A stretch of DNA of 64,000 bases from Bacillota bacterium (GTDB taxonomy: Bacteria > Bacillota > Bacilli > Paenibacillales > NBRC-103111), in contig JAEWIS010000031.1 in assembly GCA_023386955.1 (NCBI GenBank), positions 372,001 to 436,000 of the forward strand, written 5' to 3'. A program made the translations under genes and the position numbers. The number at the start of each line of letters is the position of its first letter. Position 1 is the stretch's first letter. The notes under the pieces are model-generated. The model saw only the letters and a program-made list of their open reading frames with translations. It was not told the origin of the DNA and made no database searches. Of this stretch, positions 36,169 to 46,129 are shown piece by piece.

Positions 36169-39100
36169 CTAAAATTCCTGCTCCGGATACGGCGGGAGCA
36201 CCGGCTTACGATTATTGGCCCAATGGTCAAATCCGTTGTAGCCGTACTCGTGGCTGCGGGTGTACCGGCGGAACGGTTCATCCGGACGGGGATCCCAATC
36301 CGCCAAACCGCCGGGTGCTGTGCTGCGGGGCGGGGAAGCGGCGCCTTCACCGTTGCCATTGCAGGCGGCAGCACAATATTCAAACACGCGCGCGTCACTT
36401 ACAACGGCATCGTTATAGGCAAGCTGTTCCCCTTCATAAATGAGGGCAAAGCTGCCCCCGCCTTGCTCACGGCGGTATAAGCGGTAGCCCGTTGCCCCCA
36501 GCTGCCAGCCCCATGTCAAACGGAACCCCTGCTCCGTCCGCATCACCCGAAGCCCGTCCGCCCGCTCCGGCGGCTCCCCGGTGAAGTAGACGGGATATTC
36601 CCCGCTCCAGGGCCCCTTCCGGTCACGGTTGATCCCCCGGAGCCGTATATGGCATTTGGTGCCATTGGTTCCGTTAAGCCGCCACCGTAAGGGAAACGCC
36701 GTGCTGCCCGCAATAACTGCTGCCGCCTCCGTCCAGTCCGCACCGCCGTTATGACTTACAGCGATTTCATAACCGTTCGCTCCGGCGGCAGGCTCCCAAA
36801 GCAGCTCGGCTGAGCCGGACACAACCCGGTAGCCTGCTACCTGCACCGCTGCCGGGACCGGCAGCCGGTCCGTCCATTCCCACCGGCCGCATCCTTCCGG
36901 CAGGCGGAATGTAATACACCTGCCGCTGATGCCCGACAGCTCCACAGCAGCGCCGTCCACATACAGCCGGTACGCTCCCCTGCACAACAGGTCCGGCAGC
37001 GTGAGCTTCACCTCGGCTCCGCCGCAGCCGGCATACCCGCCTGTGAGCGCTGCGCCATTGCGGGCGAAGGAGAAGCCGGCAAAGGGCAGCTCCCCGTCCA
37101 CGTCGCCATCTGAACCGGTGCGAAGAACCTCCAGCACAACGCCAGCGGCGCCGATCCGTGAGCCGGCGAACAACGCCGCCTCCGCCTTCTCCTCGCTGTA
37201 TAGACGAACAATACCGGCATGGCCGGTGAAGGATATCCCGCCCTCATCAAAAACAACGGCGGCTTCATCCCGGAATACATAGTCCCGCCGGTCATTCAGT
37301 GTCACCAAAGCGCCGTACGCTGTCGCTTCTACACCCAGCAAATACCCGTAATCTCCCTTGCCGTGGGGGGAAACCAACGTCAGGAAGTGCCCATTACCGT
37401 CGTAATATTTCCCCTTGGATTCATCGTTGGTATTGCGGTAAGCACCCGGACCAAGCTCGGCGGGAATACCCGGCGAAACATCGTAGCCCGGCACCCCCGG
37501 CTTCAGCTGGCAAATAGTCGGGAACGGGTCGCGCTCCTGCACGAACCAGGAAAACCGGCCCCTGACCCGCATATCACCCACTTGGTCGTAGATGATGATG
37601 TAATCGCTCCCGGACATCAACACACTCCGGGAATGGTAAGCAGGCCTGGAGTACGGGCCTGCCAGCACACGGGCAAACTGGGCGAAGCCAAGATCCAACA
37701 GGGGATCGGTCAAGTCTCGGCGGCCTACACTGCGGAACTCATGCCCGTACAGAACGCCGAAATTGCAGCAGGCCTGTACATCCCCCATGTTATCGTCGCC
37801 CACATCCTCCTTGCGGTTGAAGCTGAGACGCTTTCCGCCTGCATAGTAGGTAATGACACCGCAGCCCCCTTGCCCTGCACGCCCCCACCGGTAATTCGGC
37901 CCTTCGTCAATCTGCTGCAGGTGAACGGAGGCTTCCGCCGCCCTGCCCACCTCAGCCCGCAGGACAAAGCCATGCCCGGTATACTTGGCTGACTGCAAGG
38001 GTGGCCGCGTCCCTGTATTGCTGTCGAAGGGCGCCTCATAGGCCGCCCGCCAAATATCCGTATCCGGCTGCCGTTCGGCAAAGCTCCGGGCATCGGCCGG
38101 ACTCACATGAAGCAGATGCTCGGCCAGCAGCGGGTCAATGGCGCGCAGGCCAAACCCCGCTATGCGCAGCTCCAACGGAGCGGCGTAGTCGTCCACGTGC
38201 CCGCCTGCATGGGCGCCTTGAGTCGGAACATGGCGGCGGCCCGCCACCGGGGCGGTCAGTGCATTCAGGAGCCAGGACAGCCATTTGCTGTAATGGGGAT
38301 ATGCAACCGGATGCTCCCCCCACACCTTCTGGAGTGCCATAACCGGACTCAGCATCGCTCTCAGGTTATACAGGGTGTAACAAGCCAGATTTTCCGTGTG
38401 TCTGCCTCCCCGGGCACCCCAAGCAGGCACATCGGGCCGGACATGGTACTTCATATTGCGCGCCATAGCCCGCTCAAAATCCTCTTTCCAGCGGCGTGCA
38501 TGGGGATGATCCGGAAACAGCGCCGCCGCCAAGGCAGGCACACTCCTCACATCCACGAGAAAATTGGGATGGCCGGCCAGCATGTTCTCCACCGGCATAA
38601 AGCACTCCTCATTATGGGCATATGCCATAAAGGCAAAAGCGGCCTTCAGCCTGCGGAACAGATCCGGCTCCATGTCCGGGGCAGCCAGATCGAAGGTAGC
38701 CGCCCAGGTATAAAACTCCCGGGCCGCAACAGGACTGAGCTCTCCGGGCTGATGCAGGCAAAACGACAACCGGTCCACAATCGCCTCCATATCCTCGGGC
38801 ACCGGCTTGTGTGTCCTGTAGCCAAACCAGGTATGCATCCGCTTCGGCAGCCGATTTCCGGAGAACACCCGCGGATATTCCGTCTGCCGTTCGTCCCAGT
38901 CCAACGTCCAATCCTTCACCTTATCCAGGGAAAGAAACTCATGCCACAGCCACAGCTCATCCGCATAGGAGCCGCCCGCCACGGCAAGGTCCCGGTCCGC
39001 CGGGTACAACGCCACAGCCGTACACCGGCTTCCCGCCGCCAGCGGATACTCCCAGCAGAGCCGCCCGCTGCGCCGGGACCAGCGGAAACGGACCGCCATC

Positions 39101-39957
39101 GTTTCCGGCGTGCCCCATAAGGCATAACCGCTGTCGTCCCAGCTCCCGCTGTCCTTCACGAATACAGCAGCCGTCACCCCGCCCCCGGAGAAAGCCGCCG
39201 CCTTGGCCTGCTGCCAGCAGACAGCATTATCGTAGGGCTTCAGCCGGAACGGCAAACCACCGGTTTCGTCCAGATAACGGTCAATGGGCTCTTCCCCCCG
39301 CGGCTTGGTGTACCGCCGCACCGGTGCAAACCCGTGCCACTCCACCCGCAGCACTGCATCTTCACCGGCGGCAAACCCGGACATCTCCTCCCGCAGCCCG
39401 ATATACTCCATTCCGGCCGCAACCGTTATGGTGGCAAAGTACTCTGCGCCTCCTTCGAACCGGCAGATGATTTCGCACTCGGCAAAAACAGGTCCCTCCG
39501 CCGTTACCTTGCCCTCTGCGGCAAGCAGTCTGCGGCCGCCCCCGTCTATGTGGGCAACTCCCACTGCCCCAGTGTCCGCCAGGCGCAGTGAGAACAGCTC
39601 ACCGTCCACCAGCCGCCCCTCCGTGAGCATTACCTGCAGCTTTCCGTTATCCGCCCTCACACCTCCGTGCTCCCGTACCACCGACACCCGGCTGTACCTC
39701 GCCCCGGCAGCCGGAGCCGGACCATCGCACCATTCAAACCGTCTCCGTGCGCCGGCAGGCAGGTCGGCAACCAGACAGACCTGCATACCCGCTTCCGTCC
39801 TTCTCCATTGGAAGGGCACCGCTTCCCCGTCAACGTCCGCCAGCCAGAGAGACCCCGCCGCCGCTTCCACGCACCAGGGAAAGCGGAGCAGCGTAGACGG
39901 CCATGCGTATCCGGTTATTTGGAGCCGGTCCTCCATCACAATAGACTTGCCTTTCAT
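36169..39957 (-). CDS. Very large heparinase II/III-like protein with FN3-like tail
   Basis: A 1262-residue protein without a signal peptide, so probably cytoplasmic. The first ~370 residues are beta-rich. The middle (about 390-700) is alpha-rich with toroid-like Trp/Tyr patterns. Residues 700-960 contain YTGHGFVLRAEVGRA, GRAGQGGCGVITYYAGGKRL and AYHSRSVLMSGSDYIIIYDQVG, which resemble the C-terminal beta-sandwich of heparinase II/III and related uronate polysaccharide lyases. The last ~200 residues hold two fibronectin type III-like segments (PAAGANGYEIAVSHNGG, LGATGYRLYRR). ATG at 39957 has GGAAGGGG nine bases upstream. It ends an operon with importer, GH105 and a beta-helix protein. The family assignment is inferred from fold-like patterns, not a catalytic motif. 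Confidence 0.6.
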   Translation of the reverse strand: MKGKSIVMEDRLQITGYAWPSTLLRFPWCVEAAAGSLWLADVDGEAVPFQWRRTEAGMQVCLVADLPAGARRRFEWCDGPAPAAGARYSRVSVVREHGGVRADNGKLQVMLTEGRLVDGELFSLRLADTGAVGVAHIDGGGRRLLAAEGKVTAEGPVFAECEIICRFEGGAEYFATITVAAGMEYIGLREEMSGFAAGEDAVLRVEWHGFAPVRRYTKPRGEEPIDRYLDETGGLPFRLKPYDNAVCWQQAKAAAFSGGGVTAAVFVKDSGSWDDSGYALWGTPETMAVRFRWSRRSGRLCWEYPLAAGSRCTAVALYPADRDLAVAGGSYADELWLWHEFLSLDKVKDWTLDWDERQTEYPRVFSGNRLPKRMHTWFGYRTHKPVPEDMEAIVDRLSFCLHQPGELSPVAAREFYTWAATFDLAAPDMEPDLFRRLKAAFAFMAYAHNEECFMPVENMLAGHPNFLVDVRSVPALAAALFPDHPHARRWKEDFERAMARNMKYHVRPDVPAWGARGGRHTENLACYTLYNLRAMLSPVMALQKVWGEHPVAYPHYSKWLSWLLNALTAPVAGRRHVPTQGAHAGGHVDDYAAPLELRIAGFGLRAIDPLLAEHLLHVSPADARSFAERQPDTDIWRAAYEAPFDSNTGTRPPLQSAKYTGHGFVLRAEVGRAAEASVHLQQIDEGPNYRWGRAGQGGCGVITYYAGGKRLSFNRKEDVGDDNMGDVQACCNFGVLYGHEFRSVGRRDLTDPLLDLGFAQFARVLAGPYSRPAYHSRSVLMSGSDYIIIYDQVGDMRVRGRFSWFVQERDPFPTICQLKPGVPGYDVSPGIPAELGPGAYRNTNDESKGKYYDGNGHFLTLVSPHGKGDYGYLLGVEATAYGALVTLNDRRDYVFRDEAAVVFDEGGISFTGHAGIVRLYSEEKAEAALFAGSRIGAAGVVLEVLRTGSDGDVDGELPFAGFSFARNGAALTGGYAGCGGAEVKLTLPDLLCRGAYRLYVDGAAVELSGISGRCITFRLPEGCGRWEWTDRLPVPAAVQVAGYRVVSGSAELLWEPAAGANGYEIAVSHNGGADWTEAAAVIAGSTAFPLRWRLNGTNGTKCHIRLRGINRDRKGPWSGEYPVYFTGEPPERADGLRVMRTEQGFRLTWGWQLGATGYRLYRREQGGGSFALIYEGEQLAYNDAVVSDARVFEYCAAACNGNGEGAASPPRSTAPGGLADWDPRPDEPFRRYTRSHEYGYNGFDHWANNRKPVLPPYPEQEF

Positions 39958-40029
39958 CCTCCCCATCCCCTTCCCCGGCAAAGCCGGAAATAGCGGCGCA
40001 CCGCGATGCGCCGCCATTTCCGCCATTGT

Positions 40030-41595
40030 TTATTTGCTGCCCTGCACAGATTTATACAGCTCGTTGGCTTCCTTCTCCAGCTGCGCCCCGCCCATGTCGT
40101 TCCATTGTTTAACGAATTCGTCGAAGTAGGATACCGGCTTGTCGCCTCTCACAATCTGAACATAAGCATCCAGCTTCAGCTTGGTGAGATCGCCCCAATA
40201 TTTGCCGGAGGATGGCAGTACATCCGACTTGCCGAAGATATCCGAAACCGGTATGTTGTACTTCTTTAAGAGCTCCACACTGCTTTTGCCCAGCGCATTC
40301 TCAAAAATAACGGGGGCCGGACCTCCGGCAAAGAGGGTATCGAAATTGTTCCGAAGCCCTTCTGTGGCAAGCTTGGCCGTGTCGTCATAAGGCGGAATAA
40401 ACTTAATGCCGCTCTGCGGATCAGAAAGGGTCGAGTAATCCCAATGTTTGCCCTTCACCCCAACGGCGGAGTCAAGGAATACCTGCTCATCGTTGCGGAT
40501 GGCCTCCATGATCTCAAGCACCTTCTTCACCTTCTCCGGCTGCTGCTCCATGTGCTTGCCGAAGGCAAAGGCGCTGCCCGCCGTACCCCATGCCCAGCCC
40601 CCTTGTTGGCCACGAGGCCCCTTGGGCAGCGGCGCCACCTGGAAATCCGCCTCAGGGTTGGCTTTTTTCATGGAGCTGAAGACCGATTGCGGGTTATTCA
40701 GGTCAAATGAGGACACCGCTGTACTGTGTGTATATGCAACCTTGCCCTCCACCAGCTTCTTATCCAGATCCTTGCCGGTCACGAACTCCGGATCGATATA
40801 GCCTTTTTTGTACCAGTCCGCCAGCAGCGTCAGCGCCTCCTTAGCCTCCGGCACAACCGCTCCGTTGACCACCTTGCCGTCCTTCAGCATCCATTGGGTC
40901 GGCATTACGCCGTAGGCGCCGAAGATGGACCAGAACTGGAAGTAATACGAGTTCCCGTTGGTGGTCATGCCGTACACGCCGTTTTGCTTCAGCTTGGCGA
41001 AGGCGGCCGTCATTTCATCCAGAGTTTCCGGGATTTTCTCCACCCCCGCCTTCTTCAGCAGATCCATGCGCCAGCCTTGCTTGGCATTAAATTGTCCGGT
41101 GAAATAGGTTGTGGGCAGCCCGTAGTTTTTACCGTTCAGGTTGGTGTAAAACCAGCCCTGCTTGGCGAAGCTGTCCAGCACCGCTTTTGTCTTGGGGGCA
41201 CTCTGCTCAATGGTTTTCACCGGCAGCTCGGCCAGCAGCCCCTGACTGGCATATTTAAACAGCTGGTTGGGATCATATATGAACATCACATCCGGCACAT
41301 CCCCCGACGTGAGCAGAATCTGCTGCTTCTGGACGTAATCGGCCTGGGGAATGGAATAATAGTTGATTTTGACATTAAACTTCTCCTGCAAATACTGGAT
41401 AACATAGGAATTGGCGTTTAAATCGGCCGTAGGCACCATCCACTTGATCTCCATCGGCTTGACCTGTGCTGCAGTGGCTCCCGGCGAAGCCGACGGCCCT
41501 GCGGCCTCCCCTCCACCATTGGAGCATCCAACAAGCGCCAGCGAACAGGCAGCCGCCAGCGGCAGCCATCCTTTAACCCCGATTTTTGTAAACAT
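40030..41595 (-). CDS. ABC transporter sugar-binding lipoprotein (LplA-type)
   Basis: A 521-residue binding protein. Lipobox ALVGC puts the lipid on Cys24, followed by a Gly/Pro/Ala-rich linker. Family features are KWMVPTADLNANSYVIQYL and SGDVPDVMFIYDPNQ. It should capture oligosaccharides released outside the cell by the secreted protein at 49-54 kb. It follows two permease genes and precedes the heparinase-like enzyme. Confidence 0.9.
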   Translation of the reverse strand: MFTKIGVKGWLPLAAACSLALVGCSNGGGEAAGPSASPGATAAQVKPMEIKWMVPTADLNANSYVIQYLQEKFNVKINYYSIPQADYVQKQQILLTSGDVPDVMFIYDPNQLFKYASQGLLAELPVKTIEQSAPKTKAVLDSFAKQGWFYTNLNGKNYGLPTTYFTGQFNAKQGWRMDLLKKAGVEKIPETLDEMTAAFAKLKQNGVYGMTTNGNSYYFQFWSIFGAYGVMPTQWMLKDGKVVNGAVVPEAKEALTLLADWYKKGYIDPEFVTGKDLDKKLVEGKVAYTHSTAVSSFDLNNPQSVFSSMKKANPEADFQVAPLPKGPRGQQGGWAWGTAGSAFAFGKHMEQQPEKVKKVLEIMEAIRNDEQVFLDSAVGVKGKHWDYSTLSDPQSGIKFIPPYDDTAKLATEGLRNNFDTLFAGGPAPVIFENALGKSSVELLKKYNIPVSDIFGKSDVLPSSGKYWGDLTKLKLDAYVQIVRGDKPVSYFDEFVKQWNDMGGAQLEKEANELYKSVQGSK

Positions 41596-41667
41596 CGCAT
41601 TACCCCCTGTGTGGAAATGGTTTTATTCGAGCAAACCGGTTGCGGACCGCCAAGCTGCGGTCGTACG

Positions 41668-42543
41668 TTAGCCCTTAACTGAGCCGAGCATGATGCCTTT
41701 GACAAAATACCGCTGGATAAACGGGTACAAAAACAGAATCGGCAGCGTCACCGCCACAATGGTAGCCGCCTTCAGCGACTCCGGGGTATACTCCTCCCGG
41801 ATCCGGTTGATGTCCTCACCGGGCGTCAGCGACACCGTGGCATCCACAACCGTCCGGCGCAGAAACAGCTGCAGCACCTGCCAGCGGTTATCCTGGGTAT
41901 AGATCATGGCGTCAAACCAGTGGTTCCAGTGGGCCACCCCCACCCAAAGAGCCATCACCGCCATAACAGGCACGGACAGCGGCAGTACAATCCGAAGGAG
42001 CACCCGCATCTCCGATGCACCGTCCATACGCGCCGACTCGATAATCTCCCCGGGAATACTTTCGAAGAAATTCCGCATCACAATCATATTAAAGGCCGAC
42101 ACCGCCCCCGGCAGAACAAGCGCCCACAGGGTATTCAGCATGCCGAGATTTTTCACCAGCAAAAACATCGGTATGGTGCCTCCGCTAAACAGCATGCTGA
42201 ACACAAACAGCTTCATAATGAACCCCCGGTGCGGGAAGGTGCGCCTGGACAACGGGTATGCCACCATTGCGGTCATGGTCAGAGAAATGGCAATCCCCAC
42301 ACCGGTACGGATGATGGTATTACTATAAGCCGCCAACAGATCAGGATGCGCCAATACCTTCTGGTAGGACATCAGCGTAGGATGCAGCGGGAACCAATAG
42401 AACTTCATAGCCAGCGCATCCGCCGGTGTGCTGAGCGACAAGGTGATGATATACAACAGCGGGTAAAGCGTGGTAAGCCCAAATAGCGTCAATACTGCGG
42501 CATTCAGCACATCGAAGGTCTTTTCGCCCCAGGTTGCTTTCAT
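41668..42543 (-). CDS. Sugar ABC permease (LplC/YtcP-type)
   Basis: A 291-residue six-helix permease. EAA-type loop IESARMDGASEMRVLLRIVL and C-terminal FIQRYFVKGIMLGSVKG. It is 19 bases downstream of its LplB-type partner. No ATPase is encoded nearby. Confidence 0.92.
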   Translation of the reverse strand: MKATWGEKTFDVLNAAVLTLFGLTTLYPLLYIITLSLSTPADALAMKFYWFPLHPTLMSYQKVLAHPDLLAAYSNTIIRTGVGIAISLTMTAMVAYPLSRRTFPHRGFIMKLFVFSMLFSGGTIPMFLLVKNLGMLNTLWALVLPGAVSAFNMIVMRNFFESIPGEIIESARMDGASEMRVLLRIVLPLSVPVMAVMALWVGVAHWNHWFDAMIYTQDNRWQVLQLFLRRTVVDATVSLTPGEDINRIREEYTPESLKAATIVAVTLPILFLYPFIQRYFVKGIMLGSVKG

Positions 42544-42562
42544 CGTATCCGCCTCCCTTCCG

Positions 42563-43543
42563 TTACCATAGTCCCCGCTCCTTGTCGTACAGCTTCACCA
42601 GGGTATTGGCGATCAGCACCAGCACCAGCCCCACTGTGGAATTAAACAATCCGGCGGCTGTGCCCAGCTCATAATCCATGGTCAGCAGCCGGCGCAGCAC
42701 GTAGGTATCGAGAATCTCCCCCACCCCCGAGGTAGGCGGCGTCACCAGGTTATAGATCTGGTCGAAGCCCACTGACAGGAAGTGGCCGATATTCAGCAGG
42801 TACATAATAATGACGGTAGGCGCAATGGATGGCAGGCTGATATGCCAGATCCGCCGCCAGCGGCTTGCCCCGTCGGCAATAGCCGCCTCATAGAGGCTTG
42901 GGTCGATGGAGGCCAGCGCCGCAAAGTAGACAATGGACCCCCAGCCTGCGGATTGCCAGATGTTCGTCAGGGCCACCATGCCGTAGAAGTAGTCCGGCTC
43001 CAGCAGCCACAATTGCTGTGAGATGCCGAACATGCCCAACAGCTTGTTGAAGCCGCCTTCATTGCCCAGAAACGGGAACAGGATGCCGGCCAGCACCACC
43101 CATGAGAAAAAGTGGGGTAAATACGTCACCGTCTGGATGGTCCGCCGGAACCAGGTGACCCGCAGCTCGTTGAGCAGCAGCGCCAGTATAATCGGGGCGG
43201 GAAAAACCAGCACCATTTTCAGAAAGGCGATGACCACTGAGTTCCGCAGGGCGTTCATAAAGCCATTCCCCTGGAACAGGCGCTGGAAGTTCTCCCACCC
43301 GGCCCACGGGCTGCCGAGTATACCCTCCGTAATTTGAAAATTCTTGAATGCGATGACTACGCCGTACATCGGCACGTAGCTGAACAGCAGGAATAACGCC
43401 AGCCCGGGCAGCAGCATGATGATCAGCGCACGATGCTGCTTGTATATGCGCCATTGCCGCTGCCACCGGGCTGCGGCACCCGGATGTTGGGCTTCTGGCA
43501 CTGCGCGCGGGATTTCCAGCCTGTTCGCTCCTCCTTTTTGCAT
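42563..43543 (-). CDS. Sugar ABC permease (LplB/YteP-type)
   Basis: A 326-residue six-helix permease with a basic N-terminal extension. Motifs: FSYVPMYGVVIAFKNFQI and the EAA loop EAAIADGASRWRRIWHISLP. It starts the importer half of the operon, about 180 bases after the AraC sensor gene. Confidence 0.92.
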   Translation of the reverse strand: MQKGGANRLEIPRAVPEAQHPGAAARWQRQWRIYKQHRALIIMLLPGLALFLLFSYVPMYGVVIAFKNFQITEGILGSPWAGWENFQRLFQGNGFMNALRNSVVIAFLKMVLVFPAPIILALLLNELRVTWFRRTIQTVTYLPHFFSWVVLAGILFPFLGNEGGFNKLLGMFGISQQLWLLEPDYFYGMVALTNIWQSAGWGSIVYFAALASIDPSLYEAAIADGASRWRRIWHISLPSIAPTVIIMYLLNIGHFLSVGFDQIYNLVTPPTSGVGEILDTYVLRRLLTMDYELGTAAGLFNSTVGLVLVLIANTLVKLYDKERGLW

Positions 43544-43719
43544 GACCTCGCTCCTTCCTTGTGCAGCCTCTCCCGGGTTTTGGGATACACCGGGAACAAC
43601 CGGCTGCCGATGACCACAGCTTACGGTGCCCCGGATATCATCACAATCATCACTTTTTCGTGGAGGCCGGAATGAAAAACGCCGTAGCTTTGAGGGGCTG
43701 CGGCGTACTGCTGCACAGT

Positions 43720-46035
43720 TTAAGAGCGGTTCTGCTGGCGGTATTCTCCCGGCGTCACACCCTCCGATTTTTTGAATACCCGAATGAGATGGGTGGCATT
43801 GCCGTATCCGATCTCGGAGGCTATGTCGGCGATGTTCAGCTCTGTTTTGAGCAGCAGGCTTTTCGCTTTATCCACCCGGTAACGGGTGACATATTGAATG
43901 AAGGTTTCCCCCCAATGCTGCTTGATCAGCTCGCTTAAGTAGGAAGGGCTGATGCCCAACTGCTCGGCGGCCAGCTGCAGGGACAAGTCCTGCCGGTACC
44001 GCTCTTCAATCAGTTTTTTGGTACGGTCCATAATGGTCTCCATGCGCAGCCGCTTCAGTCCGTTTAGGAAGTCGATTCCCGGCTCTACAACGGTTTCGCC
44101 AAACCAGCTGCACATGGGAGGTGAAGCATTCAATTGGGCAAATTCGGCGTACAGGCTTCGGCCGGGGAAGGTCAGAGCCAGGTCCGGATCATACTCCTGA
44201 AGCAGCCTGATAATGGAAACAAGCAGCTGCATGGCATAGGTTTTGATCAGTGCAAAAGGAAGGCGGCTGCCGTTCAGCCCGTCGAAGAAGGTTTCCAGCT
44301 CCTGAGCAGCCTGCGGTCGGTCGCCCTCGCGGATGGCCGCCAGCAGCGCCGCTTCGCATTCGGCGGGGTACGGCACAAACATGGGAGCCTCCGGTGCCTG
44401 CCCTCCGCGGATAACCTCGTTCCCGGCCTTGGGCCAATGCTCCTGAAGAGCATGCAGCGCATCCTGATACGAAACCGACAGCTCGCGGAAATCGCCAACA
44501 ATCCGGCCTACGGCAATGGTCACCGTTTGCTTCAGATACGAGGATACTGCATAACGGAGCTTCTCCGCAGCCCGGACCGTCTCCCGGTCGGCCTCCGTCT
44601 CCGGCATATTCAGGATGATGGCCACATGCTGCCGGGAGAGGACCGTTTCAGTGGCGAACTTATCCCGCAGCAGCTCCTGGCTGATATTCCCCACGGCGAA
44701 AAGGAACAGCCAGGCATCCTCTCCGCTGCGGAAGCGGGCGCTTTCGCCGGTGGCATCCATCTCCGCCACCAGCACACAGAAGACCGGATCCGGGAACAGC
44801 GCCGGCTCCGCCGTTTTGTGGCGCAGCCACGGATCCATCCCGGCATGGTTGCCAAGCAGGGCGGACAGCAGGAAGTGGTCCCGCAGTACCGGCAGCTGGC
44901 TCTTCCATTGGGAGCGAACCTCACCCATCTCCTTCAACAGCGCGGCGATTCTATTCTCAATGCGGGCGAACCCCCCGGCGTAGTCGGCGTCGAAGGGTTC
45001 TTGCTCCGTCTCCCCGCCTGCTTCCTCCTTGCCGCGCAGGGTCAGGAAAATCCGGCGCAGACCGGCTTGGAACTGGCGGACGTTGAAATAAGCGACAAAT
45101 ACGGATAACAGGGATAAGACCACAGTAGCCACTACCATCCACAGCTTGAGCAGCTGGGCGTTGCGGGATGCGGCATCTACAGGGATCAGCATAGCGTAGA
45201 GAAAGCCGTAGGCCTCCGAACGTTCGGTGGTCACGTACATGGCGCCGGCCTCCGTATCCAGCTTGACCGGACGGCTGTCAGCCGCAGCTGCTTTCCCACC
45301 CAGCGTAGCGCCGATGTTGTCCGGCTCTCCCAGCCGCAGCTGGCCCGCTTGCACAATCGTCTGCCCCGCCGGAGAAAATACAAGCAGCCCGCCTCTGCTG
45401 TCAAAGGGGAAGGAACGAATCATATCGGCAATAACACCGGCCTTGACGTTAACAATAAGCGCCGCCTCGGGCTCGTCATAGAAATAAGGCAGCGGCAGCA
45501 TATACGTGAGGACCTGGGAGCCTGGAGCCGCTTCAAAGCCTGTATCACGGGGAGTAATCCACAGCTTGGATTTGCGCTCCGCCGCTGCATGCTGCAAGGC
45601 TGGCAGCCAGGAGGTATCGGAAAAGCTCTCCATGTCCAGCAGGGCATTGGAGGTCAGCACCAGCTGCTGCTTCCGGTGATAAAGATACACCGAATCCACC
45701 GCATGGATGGAGGTGGAGAAATTGGACAGGTCGCGTCTAATATCATTGGCTGCCTGCAGCGTGCCCAAGAGCGGGGTTTCCTGGATCTTGACAAGCTGGA
45801 GCATCCCCGCCTGGAGCGAGAGCTGCCCCGTTACCTCCTCCGTCTGCCGGAGCAGCTGGTCCACCTGCTCCTTCATCTGGGCGATGGCCACCTCGGAGGT
45901 CCGTTTTACCTCCGCCTCGATCAGCCGGAGGCTCATGGAATAGCTGAACGTTCCAAACCCCAGCACAGGCACAATGGAAAGAAGCAAAAGCAAGGCGAGA
46001 GACCTCTGCCTAACCAGCTTGCGGACAAGTTTCAT
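43720..46035 (-). CDS. Membrane-anchored AraC-family sensor regulator
   Basis: A 771-residue one-component regulator. A first membrane helix (SLALLLLLSIVPVLGFGTF) and a second near residues 290-312 flank an extracellular sensor domain. The C-terminal AraC-type DNA-binding domain has LQLAAEQLGISPSYLSELI and IADIASEIGYGNATHLIRVF. ATG at 46035 has GGGGAG upstream; 14 extra upstream codons are doubtful. It sits between the glycosidase genes and the importer genes and probably activates the whole locus in response to a sugar. Confidence 0.9.
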   Translation of the reverse strand: MKLVRKLVRQRSLALLLLLSIVPVLGFGTFSYSMSLRLIEAEVKRTSEVAIAQMKEQVDQLLRQTEEVTGQLSLQAGMLQLVKIQETPLLGTLQAANDIRRDLSNFSTSIHAVDSVYLYHRKQQLVLTSNALLDMESFSDTSWLPALQHAAAERKSKLWITPRDTGFEAAPGSQVLTYMLPLPYFYDEPEAALIVNVKAGVIADMIRSFPFDSRGGLLVFSPAGQTIVQAGQLRLGEPDNIGATLGGKAAAADSRPVKLDTEAGAMYVTTERSEAYGFLYAMLIPVDAASRNAQLLKLWMVVATVVLSLLSVFVAYFNVRQFQAGLRRIFLTLRGKEEAGGETEQEPFDADYAGGFARIENRIAALLKEMGEVRSQWKSQLPVLRDHFLLSALLGNHAGMDPWLRHKTAEPALFPDPVFCVLVAEMDATGESARFRSGEDAWLFLFAVGNISQELLRDKFATETVLSRQHVAIILNMPETEADRETVRAAEKLRYAVSSYLKQTVTIAVGRIVGDFRELSVSYQDALHALQEHWPKAGNEVIRGGQAPEAPMFVPYPAECEAALLAAIREGDRPQAAQELETFFDGLNGSRLPFALIKTYAMQLLVSIIRLLQEYDPDLALTFPGRSLYAEFAQLNASPPMCSWFGETVVEPGIDFLNGLKRLRMETIMDRTKKLIEERYRQDLSLQLAAEQLGISPSYLSELIKQHWGETFIQYVTRYRVDKAKSLLLKTELNIADIASEIGYGNATHLIRVFKKSEGVTPGEYRQQNRS

Positions 46036-46129
46036 AGATGTCTCCCCTTCTTTCACATCGGGTTTTTGCCGCTTCATTATATCAAAACCATCCCAAGCAG
46101 GTGGCGGAAGCCTTCATTCACAGGGTCTG